This document shows, piece after piece, positions 1 to 5,483 of a stretch of DNA of 6,682 bases. The DNA is from Candidatus Zhuqueibacterota bacterium (GTDB taxonomy: Bacteria; KSB1; UBA2214), in the NCBI GenBank assembly GCA_022706175.1, contig JAKJDB010000150.1:1-6682 (forward strand), read 5' to 3'. Below the pieces are notes generated by a model that did no database searches, was not told where the DNA came from, and saw only the letters and a list, made by a program, of their open reading frames with translations. The first letter of the stretch is position 1, and each line of letters begins with the position of its first letter. The translations under genes were made by a program, and so were the position numbers.

Positions 1-333
1 GGGGTGCACCAGCTCGGCCTTTATCACTGGTATTCCGGTCAAGTGGATTATGTGCTCTCGCCCTCTGACAGAAAACAGGGGTATTACTCGATTCTGAACA
101 AGGGCATAGAGGTCAACTATATCACCGGAAGCAAAATACTCCACACACCGGCCGAGTTCGGCGAGCTGCTGCGCCGCGCGCCCGCCTCGGTGTGGCTGCT
201 CGGCGATAAGCCGCTGTTAACCACTGGTGCGGATTTTTATCCTGAAGCAGATTGCCGTTATTTGAGGTCGATCATTAAAAGGTTCGATTACATCGGGCGT
301 GATAACATGACCTTTGCGGTCAAGCTCAAGTAA
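1..333 (+). CDS. C-terminal end of a probable GT39-type membrane glycosyltransferase (5' partial)
   Basis: The reading frame is open from the first base and stops at TAA 331-333, so only the last ~110 residues are present. They show no membrane segment and resemble the soluble, outward-facing C-terminal part of dolichyl-phosphate-mannose / ArnT-like glycosyltransferases (GT39/GT83). In those, a stretch of the type 'YxxGxxDYxL' (here HWYSGQVDYVL near the start of the visible part) is followed by a Tyr-Ile-Thr-Gly segment (YITGSKIL) and a 'VWLL' strand (SVWLLGDKP). Such enzymes move sugars from polyprenyl-phosphate carriers to acceptors on the outer face of the membrane. The catalytic N-terminal loops and the transmembrane helices lie outside the window, so the family call rests on this tail alone. 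The gene runs convergently toward the broken hydrolase tail, with only about 25 bases between them. Confidence 0.5.
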   Translation, partial: GVHQLGLYHWYSGQVDYVLSPSDRKQGYYSILNKGIEVNYITGSKILHTPAEFGELLRRAPASVWLLGDKPLLTTGADFYPEADCRYLRSIIKRFDYIGRDNMTFAVKLK

Positions 334-358
334 ATATAATGAATCAGGAAAATCTTCC

Positions 359-611
359 TTATTTGACCAGGAGAATCTTTTTTGCTTTGAATAAAGTCCG
401 GGGTCTGCAGCCGGTACAAGTAGAGGCCGCTGGCCAGGTCCGAACCGTTCAAGTCGACCGTTTGTTCGCCGTTGCTTCTCTCATCCTGATTCGACAGGCA
501 GAGCTTATCCGGTTTGGTGCCGTCCTCGCGGTAGGCCATGGTCAAAGTGTGCCCGCCCTCGGTCAGGCTGTACGCATTCAATCGTTTCCACTCCCAACCG
601 TTCGTCCCTAA
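359..611 (-). pseudogene. Degraded tail of the GDSL hydrolase: carbohydrate-binding module fragment plus T9SS-type sorting domain fragment
   Basis: Immediately after the hydrolase stop codon, another minus-strand frame carries two recognisable domain ends. Positions ~611-489 encode GTNGWEWKRLN followed by SLTEGGHTLTMAYREDG and DKLCLSN. This is the typical last third of CBM6/CBM35-like modules, whose ends read 'G-HTL-x-I-x-YREDG-x-x-LDK'. The hydrolase itself ends with LFLEAECA, the typical first strand of the same kind of module, so the middle (~90 residues) is missing. Positions ~473-378 encode TVDLNGSDLASGLYLYRLQ and DFIQSKK, the last strands of FlgD-like / Por (type IX) secretion sorting domains; the first ~50 residues of that domain are also missing. 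After the SKK codons a run of six T on the + strand (378-383) throws the frame off. With five, the end reads SKKILLVK and stops at 359-361, a canonical ending. I infer an ancestral hydrolase-CBM-sorting-domain protein decayed by deletions and frameshifts. Confidence 0.7.
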
Positions 612-1936
612 TCCGTTGCGCATTCGGCTTCCAAGAACAAAGATCTGCCCGTATCGCCAACGGTCACGGTATCTCTTCGCATAAACAACTGCAGATCCAC
701 CGCCTCAGCCATCAGGCGATGTCCGGTTTCATTAGGATGAAGATGGTCTCCGGTATCCGCCTCCGGCCGCAGGCGCAGCGTGTCCGCCGGGCTGCGCAAT
801 GCCCGGTCAAGATCGATGACGGCATCAAAAAGACCGCTCCGGCGGATCCATTGATTGACGCTCTGTCTTTCGGCTTCATGGGCCGGGGTGTCGTAGGAGG
901 ATCCGCCCATGGGAAGCAGGGTGGCGGCATAGACCAGGATGCCGTGGGCGTGGGCGCTGTGGATCATTTGCGTGTAGGCGCTGATCAACTTGCTGCTCAC
1001 ACCGGTCCCCTGAGCGCCACCGATGTCGTTGATGCCGTGAAGGATGATCAGCCAGCGAACGCTGCTCTGGGCCAGCACATCGCGTTCAAAGCGGTTCAGG
1101 GCAGAGGGACCCAAACAAGATCCTAACACACAGTTACCGCCGATGCCCTGATTCAGCACCGCCACCTGCTGCGTGGGTGAGTGTTCTTGAAGACGACGGG
1201 CCAGTTCATCCGGCCAGCGATTTTGTTTGTTGGTCCCTGAGCCGCGGCCATCGGTGATGGAATCGCCCAACAGGACGATGGCCGCTGAAGAGTCCGGGGC
1301 TTTTACATCGATGGTGTGAATCACATACCAGTGATCGGTCCGCACTGCGCCGGAAAAATCTGTTCTGGAGGTCTGATCCCCTGCCAGCAGGTAGGAAGTG
1401 GTTCTCGAACCAGGGTGTCCGGTCACATCCGCGGAGGTCTCGGCAAAATGAATGGTGATGGCGACATCGGTTCTCGGCGGCAGTGAAAAGGGAAGCGGAT
1501 CCGATGTCGCCGCTGCACCCGGCTCCATCGTGACTGTTGGTTTTCCATTAAAGAGCAGAACCCGGTCTGTGGCCGCCTCGATAGCGCCCTGCCCCAGGGA
1601 GAGCGCCAGATGGACCTTATTGAGCGTCACCGGGCTAGTGCTGAATTCATTGGAGAAGCGCATCCGCAGGGTGTCCCCGCCCAGGGAAACACGGACGATC
1701 TGCCTGAGCGTGTTATGGCTCAGGCCGGGGCTCGGCGGATTATTATTCGGTTCAACCAGCTGCGGCGCCGTGCTCCAGGTTCCAACCCATTTTGCCGGTC
1801 CGGCTGACGCGTCCGTGAGTGGGATGAAAAAGAGCAGGAGGGTGCATAGGACCGCCAGGGTTTGCAAACCACGTTGCATTTTTCGAGGAAGAGCTCGAAT
1901 AAAAAGTCCGGTCGGAGTGAATTGAACAGGCATCAT
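608..1936 (-). CDS. Secreted SGNH/GDSL-family esterase, C-terminally truncated
   Basis: Four SGNH blocks are visible. Block I is LLGDSITDG with nucleophile Ser226. Block II is NQGIGGN (Gly266/Gly267 as oxyanion candidates). Block III is HGINDIGG with Asn303. Block V is GDHLHPNETGH with Asp397 and His400 completing the triad. Residues ~50-215 form the beta-rich N-terminal domain usual in this secreted subfamily (WVGTWSTAPQ, then TSADVTGHPGSRTTSYLL). Residues 19-45 form a signal peptide (RKMQR, hydrophobic ~27-40, cleavage after ASA 43-45), so the enzyme acts outside the cytoplasm. It probably removes ester groups such as acetyl from carbohydrate; the substrate is not visible. The start is uncertain: Met1/Met2 have only a weak GGGTAAAAAAGA upstream, and Met20 would also give a full signal peptide. 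The protein stops eight residues into what looks like a carbohydrate-binding module (LFLEAECA), so the catalytic part is whole but the binding and sorting modules are lost. It follows the epimerase gene by 73 bases on the same strand, without a clear terminator between. Confidence 0.9.
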   Translation of the reverse strand: MMPVQFTPTGLFIRALPRKMQRGLQTLAVLCTLLLFFIPLTDASAGPAKWVGTWSTAPQLVEPNNNPPSPGLSHNTLRQIVRVSLGGDTLRMRFSNEFSTSPVTLNKVHLALSLGQGAIEAATDRVLLFNGKPTVTMEPGAAATSDPLPFSLPPRTDVAITIHFAETSADVTGHPGSRTTSYLLAGDQTSRTDFSGAVRTDHWYVIHTIDVKAPDSSAAIVLLGDSITDGRGSGTNKQNRWPDELARRLQEHSPTQQVAVLNQGIGGNCVLGSCLGPSALNRFERDVLAQSSVRWLIILHGINDIGGAQGTGVSSKLISAYTQMIHSAHAHGILVYAATLLPMGGSSYDTPAHEAERQSVNQWIRRSGLFDAVIDLDRALRSPADTLRLRPEADTGDHLHPNETGHRLMAEAVDLQLFMRRDTVTVGDTGRSLFLEAECATD

Positions 1937-2009
1937 TCTTTTTTACCCAGGTGTGATAGTGTAAACAGATATCAAAGCAAAACACCGGTCTCAAAGGCCG
2001 GCCAGGCGG

Positions 2010-3302
2010 CTAGCGTTGCATCATGCGATCCAGACTTTGAATAGTCATCATTAAAAACCGCGGCTGATGATAGTTGCACCGCCGCATCGGATGAATGCCC
2101 CATTTCTCTCTCGATTGGGGTTCGCCGTAGCGGTTGACCGCCTGTTCCCAGGCGCCGATGCCGCGGCAAAAGGCTTTCTTGACAAACTCCCAGGTCCGTC
2201 CATACCATTCTCCGGCCCAGTTTTCTCCGCACTGTTCCAGCACGATCATGCATCCGATCAGAATTTCTGTGTGCGCCCACATGGTCTTGGTGGAATAATC
2301 CGCTCCCTGAATGTGGTTGGGTCCGGCGAAAACCATATAGTCTTCACTCGCCCAACCATCGAAAGAATGATCCCATCCCATCTCGAGATAGCGCTTGAAA
2401 TTGGTTTTAGCGCGCTCAAAGAGCCGGTCGTCTTTTTTCAGCAGAGCGGCCTGCATGACCATCCATTGCGCTTCCAGAGAGTGGCCGAGGAACATTCTGC
2501 CCTCTTGCGCGGCGATTCTGCTGTAATCATGGGCAAGCTCTTCGTTGGCGATCCGGTACCTTGAATCATAAAAACGGTTCATCAGATGATCGAGGTGGAG
2601 ATCCCACAGGCCGGCCAGCTCATCGTTCTGCTGCTGCAGCAGCAGGGTCAGCAGCTGGACAAAGATCATGGAATGTCCCTGAATTCTCAGGCCTTGCCAT
2701 CGCGTGCCTTTGCGATAGTCGACAGCGTCATACGCTTTTTGCGCCGCGCGAATGGATTCGATGGCCAGCTGAAGATCCTCCTCGTCGCCGGTGCAGTGAT
2801 AATACTCCACCAGACCGATGGCGGCGAACAGCCAGCCATAGACGTCCGTATCCGCCTCAACGCCTTTGATCAGACTGCCGTCCCGATGCACTTTCTCCGC
2901 CCATTGTCCGCGACCCAGGTACATATGGTTCACCATAAAATCGCGGGTTCGCCGAGCTATGTCCAGATAGGTTGTTTCGTGGCCAAAATGGGTATATAAA
3001 AATGAATAAACCCATATACCGCGTCCCTGATACCAGATATATTTTTCATCATCCACCGGCACACCGTCGGGTGTCAGGTTGCAGATAAAGCCGCCGTATT
3101 CCCGGTCGTACCCGCCATGGTCCCAGAACGGCAGATACTGTTTGAAGAGAAGGTCATGAAGTTCATCGCGATGCTGCCGGTAGGTCATCCCCGCCAGGTA
3201 ACACTCTTGCGCGCTGGTGGGTGTTGCCGTTCTCTTGCTGCACGCCAGGCCGGGCAATGCGGTTGCAGCCGGAAGAGAAAAAAGAAAGCTGCGTCTGTTC
3301 AT
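2010..3302 (-). CDS. Exported AGE-family (N-acylglucosamine / cellobiose 2-epimerase-like) sugar epimerase
   Basis: A 430-residue (alpha/alpha)6-barrel protein of the AGE family, which inverts C2 of a sugar or interconverts aldose and ketose through a ring-opened intermediate. Family landmarks in order are YIWYQGRGIW (~88-97), DTDVYGW, QGHSMIF with His210, LGHSLEAQW with His274, KTMWAHTEIL, and NYHQPRFLMM with His411. The three histidines are spaced 64 and 137 residues apart, close to the three catalytic-site histidines of cellobiose 2-epimerases as I recall them. The N-terminus MNRRSFLFS, then a hydrophobic stretch and LACSK, is a twin-arginine signal; Cys21 could be a lipoprotein cysteine, but the Pro and Gly before it make a poor lipobox. 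Export is unusual, since classical AGE enzymes are cytoplasmic. I chose the ATG at 3302 because GAGG lies five bases upstream and a promoter sits at 3343-3370; an ATG further upstream at 3353 would fall inside or before the promoter. Whether the substrate is a mono- or disaccharide cannot be read here. Confidence 0.85.
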   Translation of the reverse strand: MNRRSFLFSLPAATALPGLACSKRTATPTSAQECYLAGMTYRQHRDELHDLLFKQYLPFWDHGGYDREYGGFICNLTPDGVPVDDEKYIWYQGRGIWVYSFLYTHFGHETTYLDIARRTRDFMVNHMYLGRGQWAEKVHRDGSLIKGVEADTDVYGWLFAAIGLVEYYHCTGDEEDLQLAIESIRAAQKAYDAVDYRKGTRWQGLRIQGHSMIFVQLLTLLLQQQNDELAGLWDLHLDHLMNRFYDSRYRIANEELAHDYSRIAAQEGRMFLGHSLEAQWMVMQAALLKKDDRLFERAKTNFKRYLEMGWDHSFDGWASEDYMVFAGPNHIQGADYSTKTMWAHTEILIGCMIVLEQCGENWAGEWYGRTWEFVKKAFCRGIGAWEQAVNRYGEPQSREKWGIHPMRRCNYHQPRFLMMTIQSLDRMMQR

Positions 3303-3307
3303 TTTAT

Positions 3308-3311
3308 CCTC
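3308..3311 (-). promoter_or_regulatory. Ribosome binding site fixing the epimerase start
   Basis: GAGG on the minus strand, separated by ATAAA (five bases) from the ATG at 3302-3300. It supports the shorter 430-residue protein beginning with the twin-arginine motif. Confidence 0.6.
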
Positions 3312-3342
3312 GTCGCAGTGGGTGATGGCAGATCTATGGAAC

Positions 3343-3370
3343 AATATAGACATATTTTATTTTTAAGCAA
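3343..3370 (-). promoter_or_regulatory. Sigma70-like promoter for the epimerase-hydrolase pair
   Basis: On the minus strand TTGCTT (3370-3365) and TATATT (3348-3343) are separated by 16 bases in an AT-rich stretch within GC-rich surroundings. The -10 box matches the consensus in five of six positions, the -35 in three. Transcription would begin about 35 bases before the ATG at 3302. Prediction by eye; the -35 box is weak. Confidence 0.45.
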
Positions 3371-3606
3371 GAGCCAGTTATCACAGGGCGAGGAAAATGT
3401 TTTTATTGCGACAGGGCTGACATGGAAGAGCTGAAGGGCCTTGCGGTTTCTGCCGGTTGTTCAGTGGATTGGCGAGTGGCCGGTCTGGGGATGCCAGGAC
3501 AGGCAGTGGCAGTAACGGAGAAAAGGGAAGCTCAGCGGTTCCTTTGCGCTTTACGCGGCTCTGTGGAGGCGTGCTCGCGCCATGACCAGCTGATGCGCCG
3601 GCGAAC
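3371..3606. other. Intergenic stretch with no recognisable gene
   Basis: About 240 bases between the epimerase promoter and the terminator of the tRNA locus. Open frames exist on both strands (for example 3422-3679 on plus and 3381-3608 on minus), but their products are low-complexity or patternless and match no family I recognise. I also looked for SRP RNA, RNase P RNA, 6S RNA and cobalamin riboswitch signatures and saw none. It is GC-rich, so it may be a decayed gene or an unrecognised RNA; nothing positive can be claimed. Confidence 0.4.
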
Positions 3607-3634
3607 AAAAAAAGCCTGCTTGGAAAGCAGGCTT
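3607..3634 (-). terminator. Rho-independent terminator at the end of the tRNA locus
   Basis: A perfect 10-bp inverted repeat, AAGCCTGCTT (3612-3621) and AAGCAGGCTT (3625-3634), with a 3-base loop. On the minus strand it is followed by seven T (3613-3607). It lies about 17 bases beyond the CCA end of the tRNA remnant, where a terminator of a functional tRNA gene would be, suggesting it served the ancestral tRNA before disruption. Confidence 0.85.
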
Positions 3635-3650
3635 GATTTATTTATATTAT

Positions 3651-3728
3651 TGGTGCGCTCACAAGGGATCGAACCTTGAACCTATCCGCCAAAGGCGGAC
3701 AGGTCCGCTAAGGCGGATTGCTCTGCCA
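3651..3728 (-). pseudogene. tRNA-Lys remnant: 3' part with palindrome-filled anticodon arm
   Basis: Compared with the intact tRNA-Lys at 4028-4100, this copy keeps the 3' acceptor strand TGAGCGC, the T arm (one base different), the variable loop, base 26, the adjacent D-stem strand GAGC and part of the D loop. It then diverges abruptly into GIY-YIG coding sequence; the 5' acceptor strand and the first D-stem strand are absent. The normal 17-base anticodon arm is replaced by 35 bases of palindromic repeat. Unlike the intact gene, the 3' end encodes ACCA. It cannot make a tRNA by itself. Its minus-strand sequence also encodes the last residues and the stop codon of the GIY-YIG protein. Confidence 0.85.
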
Positions 3729-3972
3729 AAAGGTTATGCAGCCATTGGCGGCCTTGGCCGGATTTGAGGAATTTTTCCCGTTTCAGCGCTTCAGAGCGAG
3801 TGGCGAGATATTCTGTGTAGACGATTTTTTTGATTTTGAATTTTCTCGTATAGGGGGTTCGTCCACGAAGATGTTCATGGATTCTGCGCTGGAGGTTGTT
3901 GGTTTGGCCGACGTAGAAATGGCCATTGGATAATTGCAGTGCGTACACCACAAAAGCGCCATGATCGCACAT
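3682..3972 (-). CDS. Small GIY-YIG nuclease-domain protein (UPF0213/UvrC-N-like), embedded in the tRNA-Lys locus
   Basis: 96 residues forming a single GIY-YIG domain. The family motif appears as VVY (8-10) and FYVG (19-22), followed by TNNLQRRIHEH (Arg29/30, His34). Then come the strand KIVYTEY and ATRSEALKREKFLKSGQGR, where Glu66 is the expected metal-binding glutamate. Stand-alone proteins of this kind are presumed structure-specific or homing-like nucleases; their cellular role is mostly unknown. I chose the ATG at 3972 because the domain begins only six residues later; a further in-frame ATG at 4002 lies inside a terminator stem. No good ribosome binding site precedes it. The natural domain ends near WLHNLL, and the tail AEQSALADLSAFGG (83-96) is translated from tRNA D-stem sequence plus the palindromic repeat, so this end was acquired by fusion with the tRNA remnant. 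It sits 16 bases after the tRNA-Lys terminator, so expression would need readthrough or an unseen promoter. Confidence 0.85.
   Translation of the reverse strand: MCDHGAFVVYALQLSNGHFYVGQTNNLQRRIHEHLRGRTPYTRKFKIKKIVYTEYLATRSEALKREKFLKSGQGRQWLHNLLAEQSALADLSAFGG
3684..3718 (-). repeat. Expanded palindromic repeat inside tRNA remnant and GIY-YIG gene
   Basis: On the minus strand the 35 bases comprise two hairpin units, TCCGCC-TTA-GCGGA and TCCGCC-TTT-GGCGGA, joined by CCTG. Relative to the 17-base unit at 4141-4157 it is 18 bases longer, a multiple of three, so the GIY-YIG frame passes through it (QSALADLSAFGG) to the TAG stop. It takes the place of the anticodon arm. Confidence 0.85.
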
Positions 3973-3988
3973 GGAGACAGCACCGAAT

Positions 3989-4014
3989 AAAAAAAGGCTC
4001 AAATGATTGAGCCT
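3989..4014 (-). terminator. Rho-independent terminator of tRNA-Lys
   Basis: Perfect 8-bp stem AGGCTCAA (3995-4002) and TTGAGCCT (4007-4014) with a 4-base loop, followed on the minus strand by a run of T (3995-3989). It begins 14 bases after the 3' end of the tRNA, as expected for a single-gene tRNA transcript. Confidence 0.85.
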
Positions 4015-4027
4015 GATTGAAGTGTAG

Positions 4028-4100
<73 letters not shown>

Positions 4101-4127
4101 AATGAGAAAGTTGAACAAAGAGCCGAT

Positions 4128-4183
4128 GGATCGTGAACCTATCCGCCAAAGGCGGATTGCTCTGCCAGTTGAGCTATGAGCGC
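4128..4183 (-). pseudogene. tRNA-Lys remnant: 5' part with palindrome in place of the anticodon arm
   Basis: The first 27 bases (4183-4157) are identical to the 5' part of the intact tRNA-Lys (4100-4074), covering acceptor strand, D arm and base 26. The following 17 bases should be the anticodon arm but are ATCCGCCTTTGGCGGAT. The variable loop AGGTTC follows, then CGATCC, as in a T arm that has lost five bases between two GAACCT-like repeats. After that, similarity ends. There is no 3' acceptor strand, so it cannot be a functional tRNA alone. It is the first element downstream of the promoter at 4200-4228, in the place where the original tRNA gene would have been. Confidence 0.85.
4141..4157 (-). 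repeat. 17-base perfect palindrome replacing a tRNA anticodon arm
   Basis: ATCCGCC-TTT-GGCGGAT, seven paired bases around a TTT loop. It occupies exactly the 17 positions of the anticodon arm. Read as a tRNA arm it would be a 5-bp stem with loop CCTTTGG, TTT falling at the anticodon position (a lysine anticodon). However, position 33 is C instead of the near-universal T, and the loop bases can pair with each other. The same unit occurs, expanded, at 3684-3718. Confidence 0.9.
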
Positions 4184-4199
4184 TTTTTTTCCGGTCTAA

Positions 4200-4228
4200 A
4201 ATATACCCTTTTTGCATAAAAAATACAA
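4200..4228 (-). promoter_or_regulatory. Promoter of the tRNA-Lys locus
   Basis: Minus-strand TTGTAT (4228-4223), a 17-base spacer, and TATATT (4205-4200, five of six matches to consensus). Transcription would start about 7 bases later, roughly 10 bases before the first pseudo-tRNA. It uses the same -10 hexamer as the promoter predicted at 3343-3370. It lies in the 62-base gap to the divergent nitroreductase gene, so the two directions may share or compete for this region. Confidence 0.6.
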
Positions 4229-4245
4229 GTGAAAAAATAGAGCCT

Positions 4246-4788
4246 ATGAGCTTCGTACAACTAGTGCAGTCCCGGCGCAGCGTACGCCGGTTCCTCGACA
4301 AGCCGGTGGACCGCGCTCTGATCCTGCAGTGCGTGGAGGCGGCGCGGCTGGCGCCGTCGGCGGAAAACGTCCAGCCCTGGCGCTTTCTCATTCTGGACGA
4401 TCCACAGGTCCGGCAAAAGTTTTGCGATGAAAACTTTACCGGACTCTACCGGGTGAGCAAATGGGCGGAAAAAGCACCGGTTCTGGTGGCGCTGCTGGCG
4501 GAAAAAGACCTGCTCGCCAATCGCATCGGCAAGCAGATCACCGGCATCCATTATTATCTCATCGACATAGGCATCGGCGGCGAGCATTTTGTGCTCCAGG
4601 CCGCTGAACTGGGCCTGGGCACCTGCTGGATCGGCTGGTTCAATCCGGACAAAGCACGCCGTTTTCTTCAGCTGCCCGGCAAATATGAAATAGTCTCTCT
4701 TCTGGCTCTGGGCTATCCGGCTGATGGAGCGGTCCGTCCCCTCAAGCGCAAAGCCCAAGCGGACATCTGCCGGTTCAATTCCCTATGA
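4246..4788 (+). CDS. Nitroreductase-family flavoprotein (FMN, NAD(P)H-dependent)
   Basis: A 180-residue protein of the nitroreductase fold, cytoplasmic, normally a homodimer with FMN at the interface. Visible landmarks are SRRSVRRF (9-16), binding the FMN phosphate and ribityl; APSAENVQPWRF (36-47), the usual 'P-S-x-x-N-x-Q-P-W' segment; the helix GGEHFVLQAAELGLGTCWIGWF (split near 111-132); and LALGYP (153-158) before the C-terminal basic tail. Length is typical of the short subfamily. The natural substrate cannot be told from sequence; members reduce nitro compounds, quinones, flavins or other activated double bonds. The start is the ATG at 4246; the ribosome binding site before it is weak. 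Its stop overlaps the next start as ATGA (4785-4788), making it the first gene of an operon with sfsA and a carbamoyltransferase. It is divergent from the tRNA locus. Confidence 0.93.
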   Translation: MSFVQLVQSRRSVRRFLDKPVDRALILQCVEAARLAPSAENVQPWRFLILDDPQVRQKFCDENFTGLYRVSKWAEKAPVLVALLAEKDLLANRIGKQITGIHYYLIDIGIGGEHFVLQAAELGLGTCWIGWFNPDKARRFLQLPGKYEIVSLLALGYPADGAVRPLKRKAQADICRFNSL

Positions 4789-5483
4789 AAATGCCGCCTC
4801 TTCTCTCCGGCATTTTGATCAAGCGGATCAAGCGCTTTCTAGCAGAAATCCGTTTGGATGACGGAGAAGAGATTATCGCCCACTGTCCCAACTCGGGCAG
4901 CATGCTGGGTTGCGACAGCCCCGGCAGCCGGGTGCTGGTTTCCGTCAGCGAGCGGCCGGGGCGGCGGTATCGCCACACCTGGGAGATGGTGCGCGTCAAT
5001 GGGGTGTGGGTGGGCATCAACACCCTGGTCCCCAATCGTCTGATTCACGAGACGCTGCTGCAGCGCCGTCTGGCTGCCTTTTCCGATTATACCACGGTGC
5101 GGCGTGAAGTCCCATGGGGCGCGCACAGCCGTCTGGATTTTTTGCTCAGCGGCGGCCGCCGGTCGTGTTATATCGAAGTTAAAAACGTCACCCTGGCCCA
5201 GGCCGGCGTCGCCTATTTCCCGGACGCGGTCACGGAGCGCGGCCAGAAGCATCTGCGCGATCTGCAGGAGATCGTCCGCCACGGCCATCGCGGCGTGATT
5301 TTGTTTCTAGTGCAGCGCATGGACGCGGAGCGGTTTATGCCCGCCCGGTTCATCGATCCAGAGTATGCGCGTTTGTTGTCCGAGTCACGCGAAAACGGCG
5401 TAGAGATCGTCGTCTGCCAGGCTCTGGTGACGCCGGAAGAGATCACAGTGGTGAAATTGTTGGAGCCGACAGTATCCGTATGA
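4785..5483 (+). CDS. sfsA: SfsA family protein (sugar fermentation stimulation protein homologue)
   Basis: A 232-residue protein, close to the 234 of Escherichia coli SfsA, with the family motifs in order: HCPNSGSM (33-40), WVGINTLVPNRL (75-86), SRLDFLL (115-121), YIEVKNVTL (129-137), FPDAVTERGQKHL (145-157) and FIDPEYA near 189-195. The N-terminal part is an OB-like domain; the second has the arrangement Asp118 ... Glu131-x-Lys133, matching the PD-(D/E)XK nuclease-like signature noted for this family. SfsA was named for stimulating maltose genes in E. coli and has been described as DNA-binding, but its molecular activity is not settled. The start at 4785 overlaps the nitroreductase stop; ATG 4791 is an alternative two codons on. 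The stop TGA overlaps the next start (ATGA, 5480-5483), indicating translational coupling on both sides. Confidence 0.95.
   Translation: MKMPPLLSGILIKRIKRFLAEIRLDDGEEIIAHCPNSGSMLGCDSPGSRVLVSVSERPGRRYRHTWEMVRVNGVWVGINTLVPNRLIHETLLQRRLAAFSDYTTVRREVPWGAHSRLDFLLSGGRRSCYIEVKNVTLAQAGVAYFPDAVTERGQKHLRDLQEIVRHGHRGVILFLVQRMDAERFMPARFIDPEYARLLSESRENGVEIVVCQALVTPEEITVVKLLEPTVSV

Noticed and set aside
346..359. Hairpin AGGAA-AATC-TTCCT in the convergent gap as a terminator
   Set aside because: The stem is only five AT-rich pairs with no proper T run on either strand; too weak to call.
1981..2008. Terminator between the epimerase and hydrolase genes (CCGG ... CCGG, then TGTTTTG)
   Set aside because: Only four base pairs around a nine-base loop; it would not stop transcription convincingly, so the two genes may be cotranscribed.
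2628..2660. CTG/CAG-rich palindromic tract in the epimerase gene
   Set aside because: It is explained by the coding sequence for a Leu/Gln-rich helix (LLTLLLQQQ) and needs no separate function.
3303..3353. Epimerase start at the upstream ATG (3353)
   Set aside because: The extra 17 residues (MSILFHRSAIT...) lie over the predicted -10 box and would bury the twin-arginine signal; the ATG at 3302 has a good GAGG.
4128..4183. Functional tRNA-Lys(TTT) in the first pseudo-tRNA
   Set aside because: TTT sits at the anticodon position, but the loop CCTTTGG lacks T33 and can pair with itself. The T stem and 3' acceptor strand are also missing.
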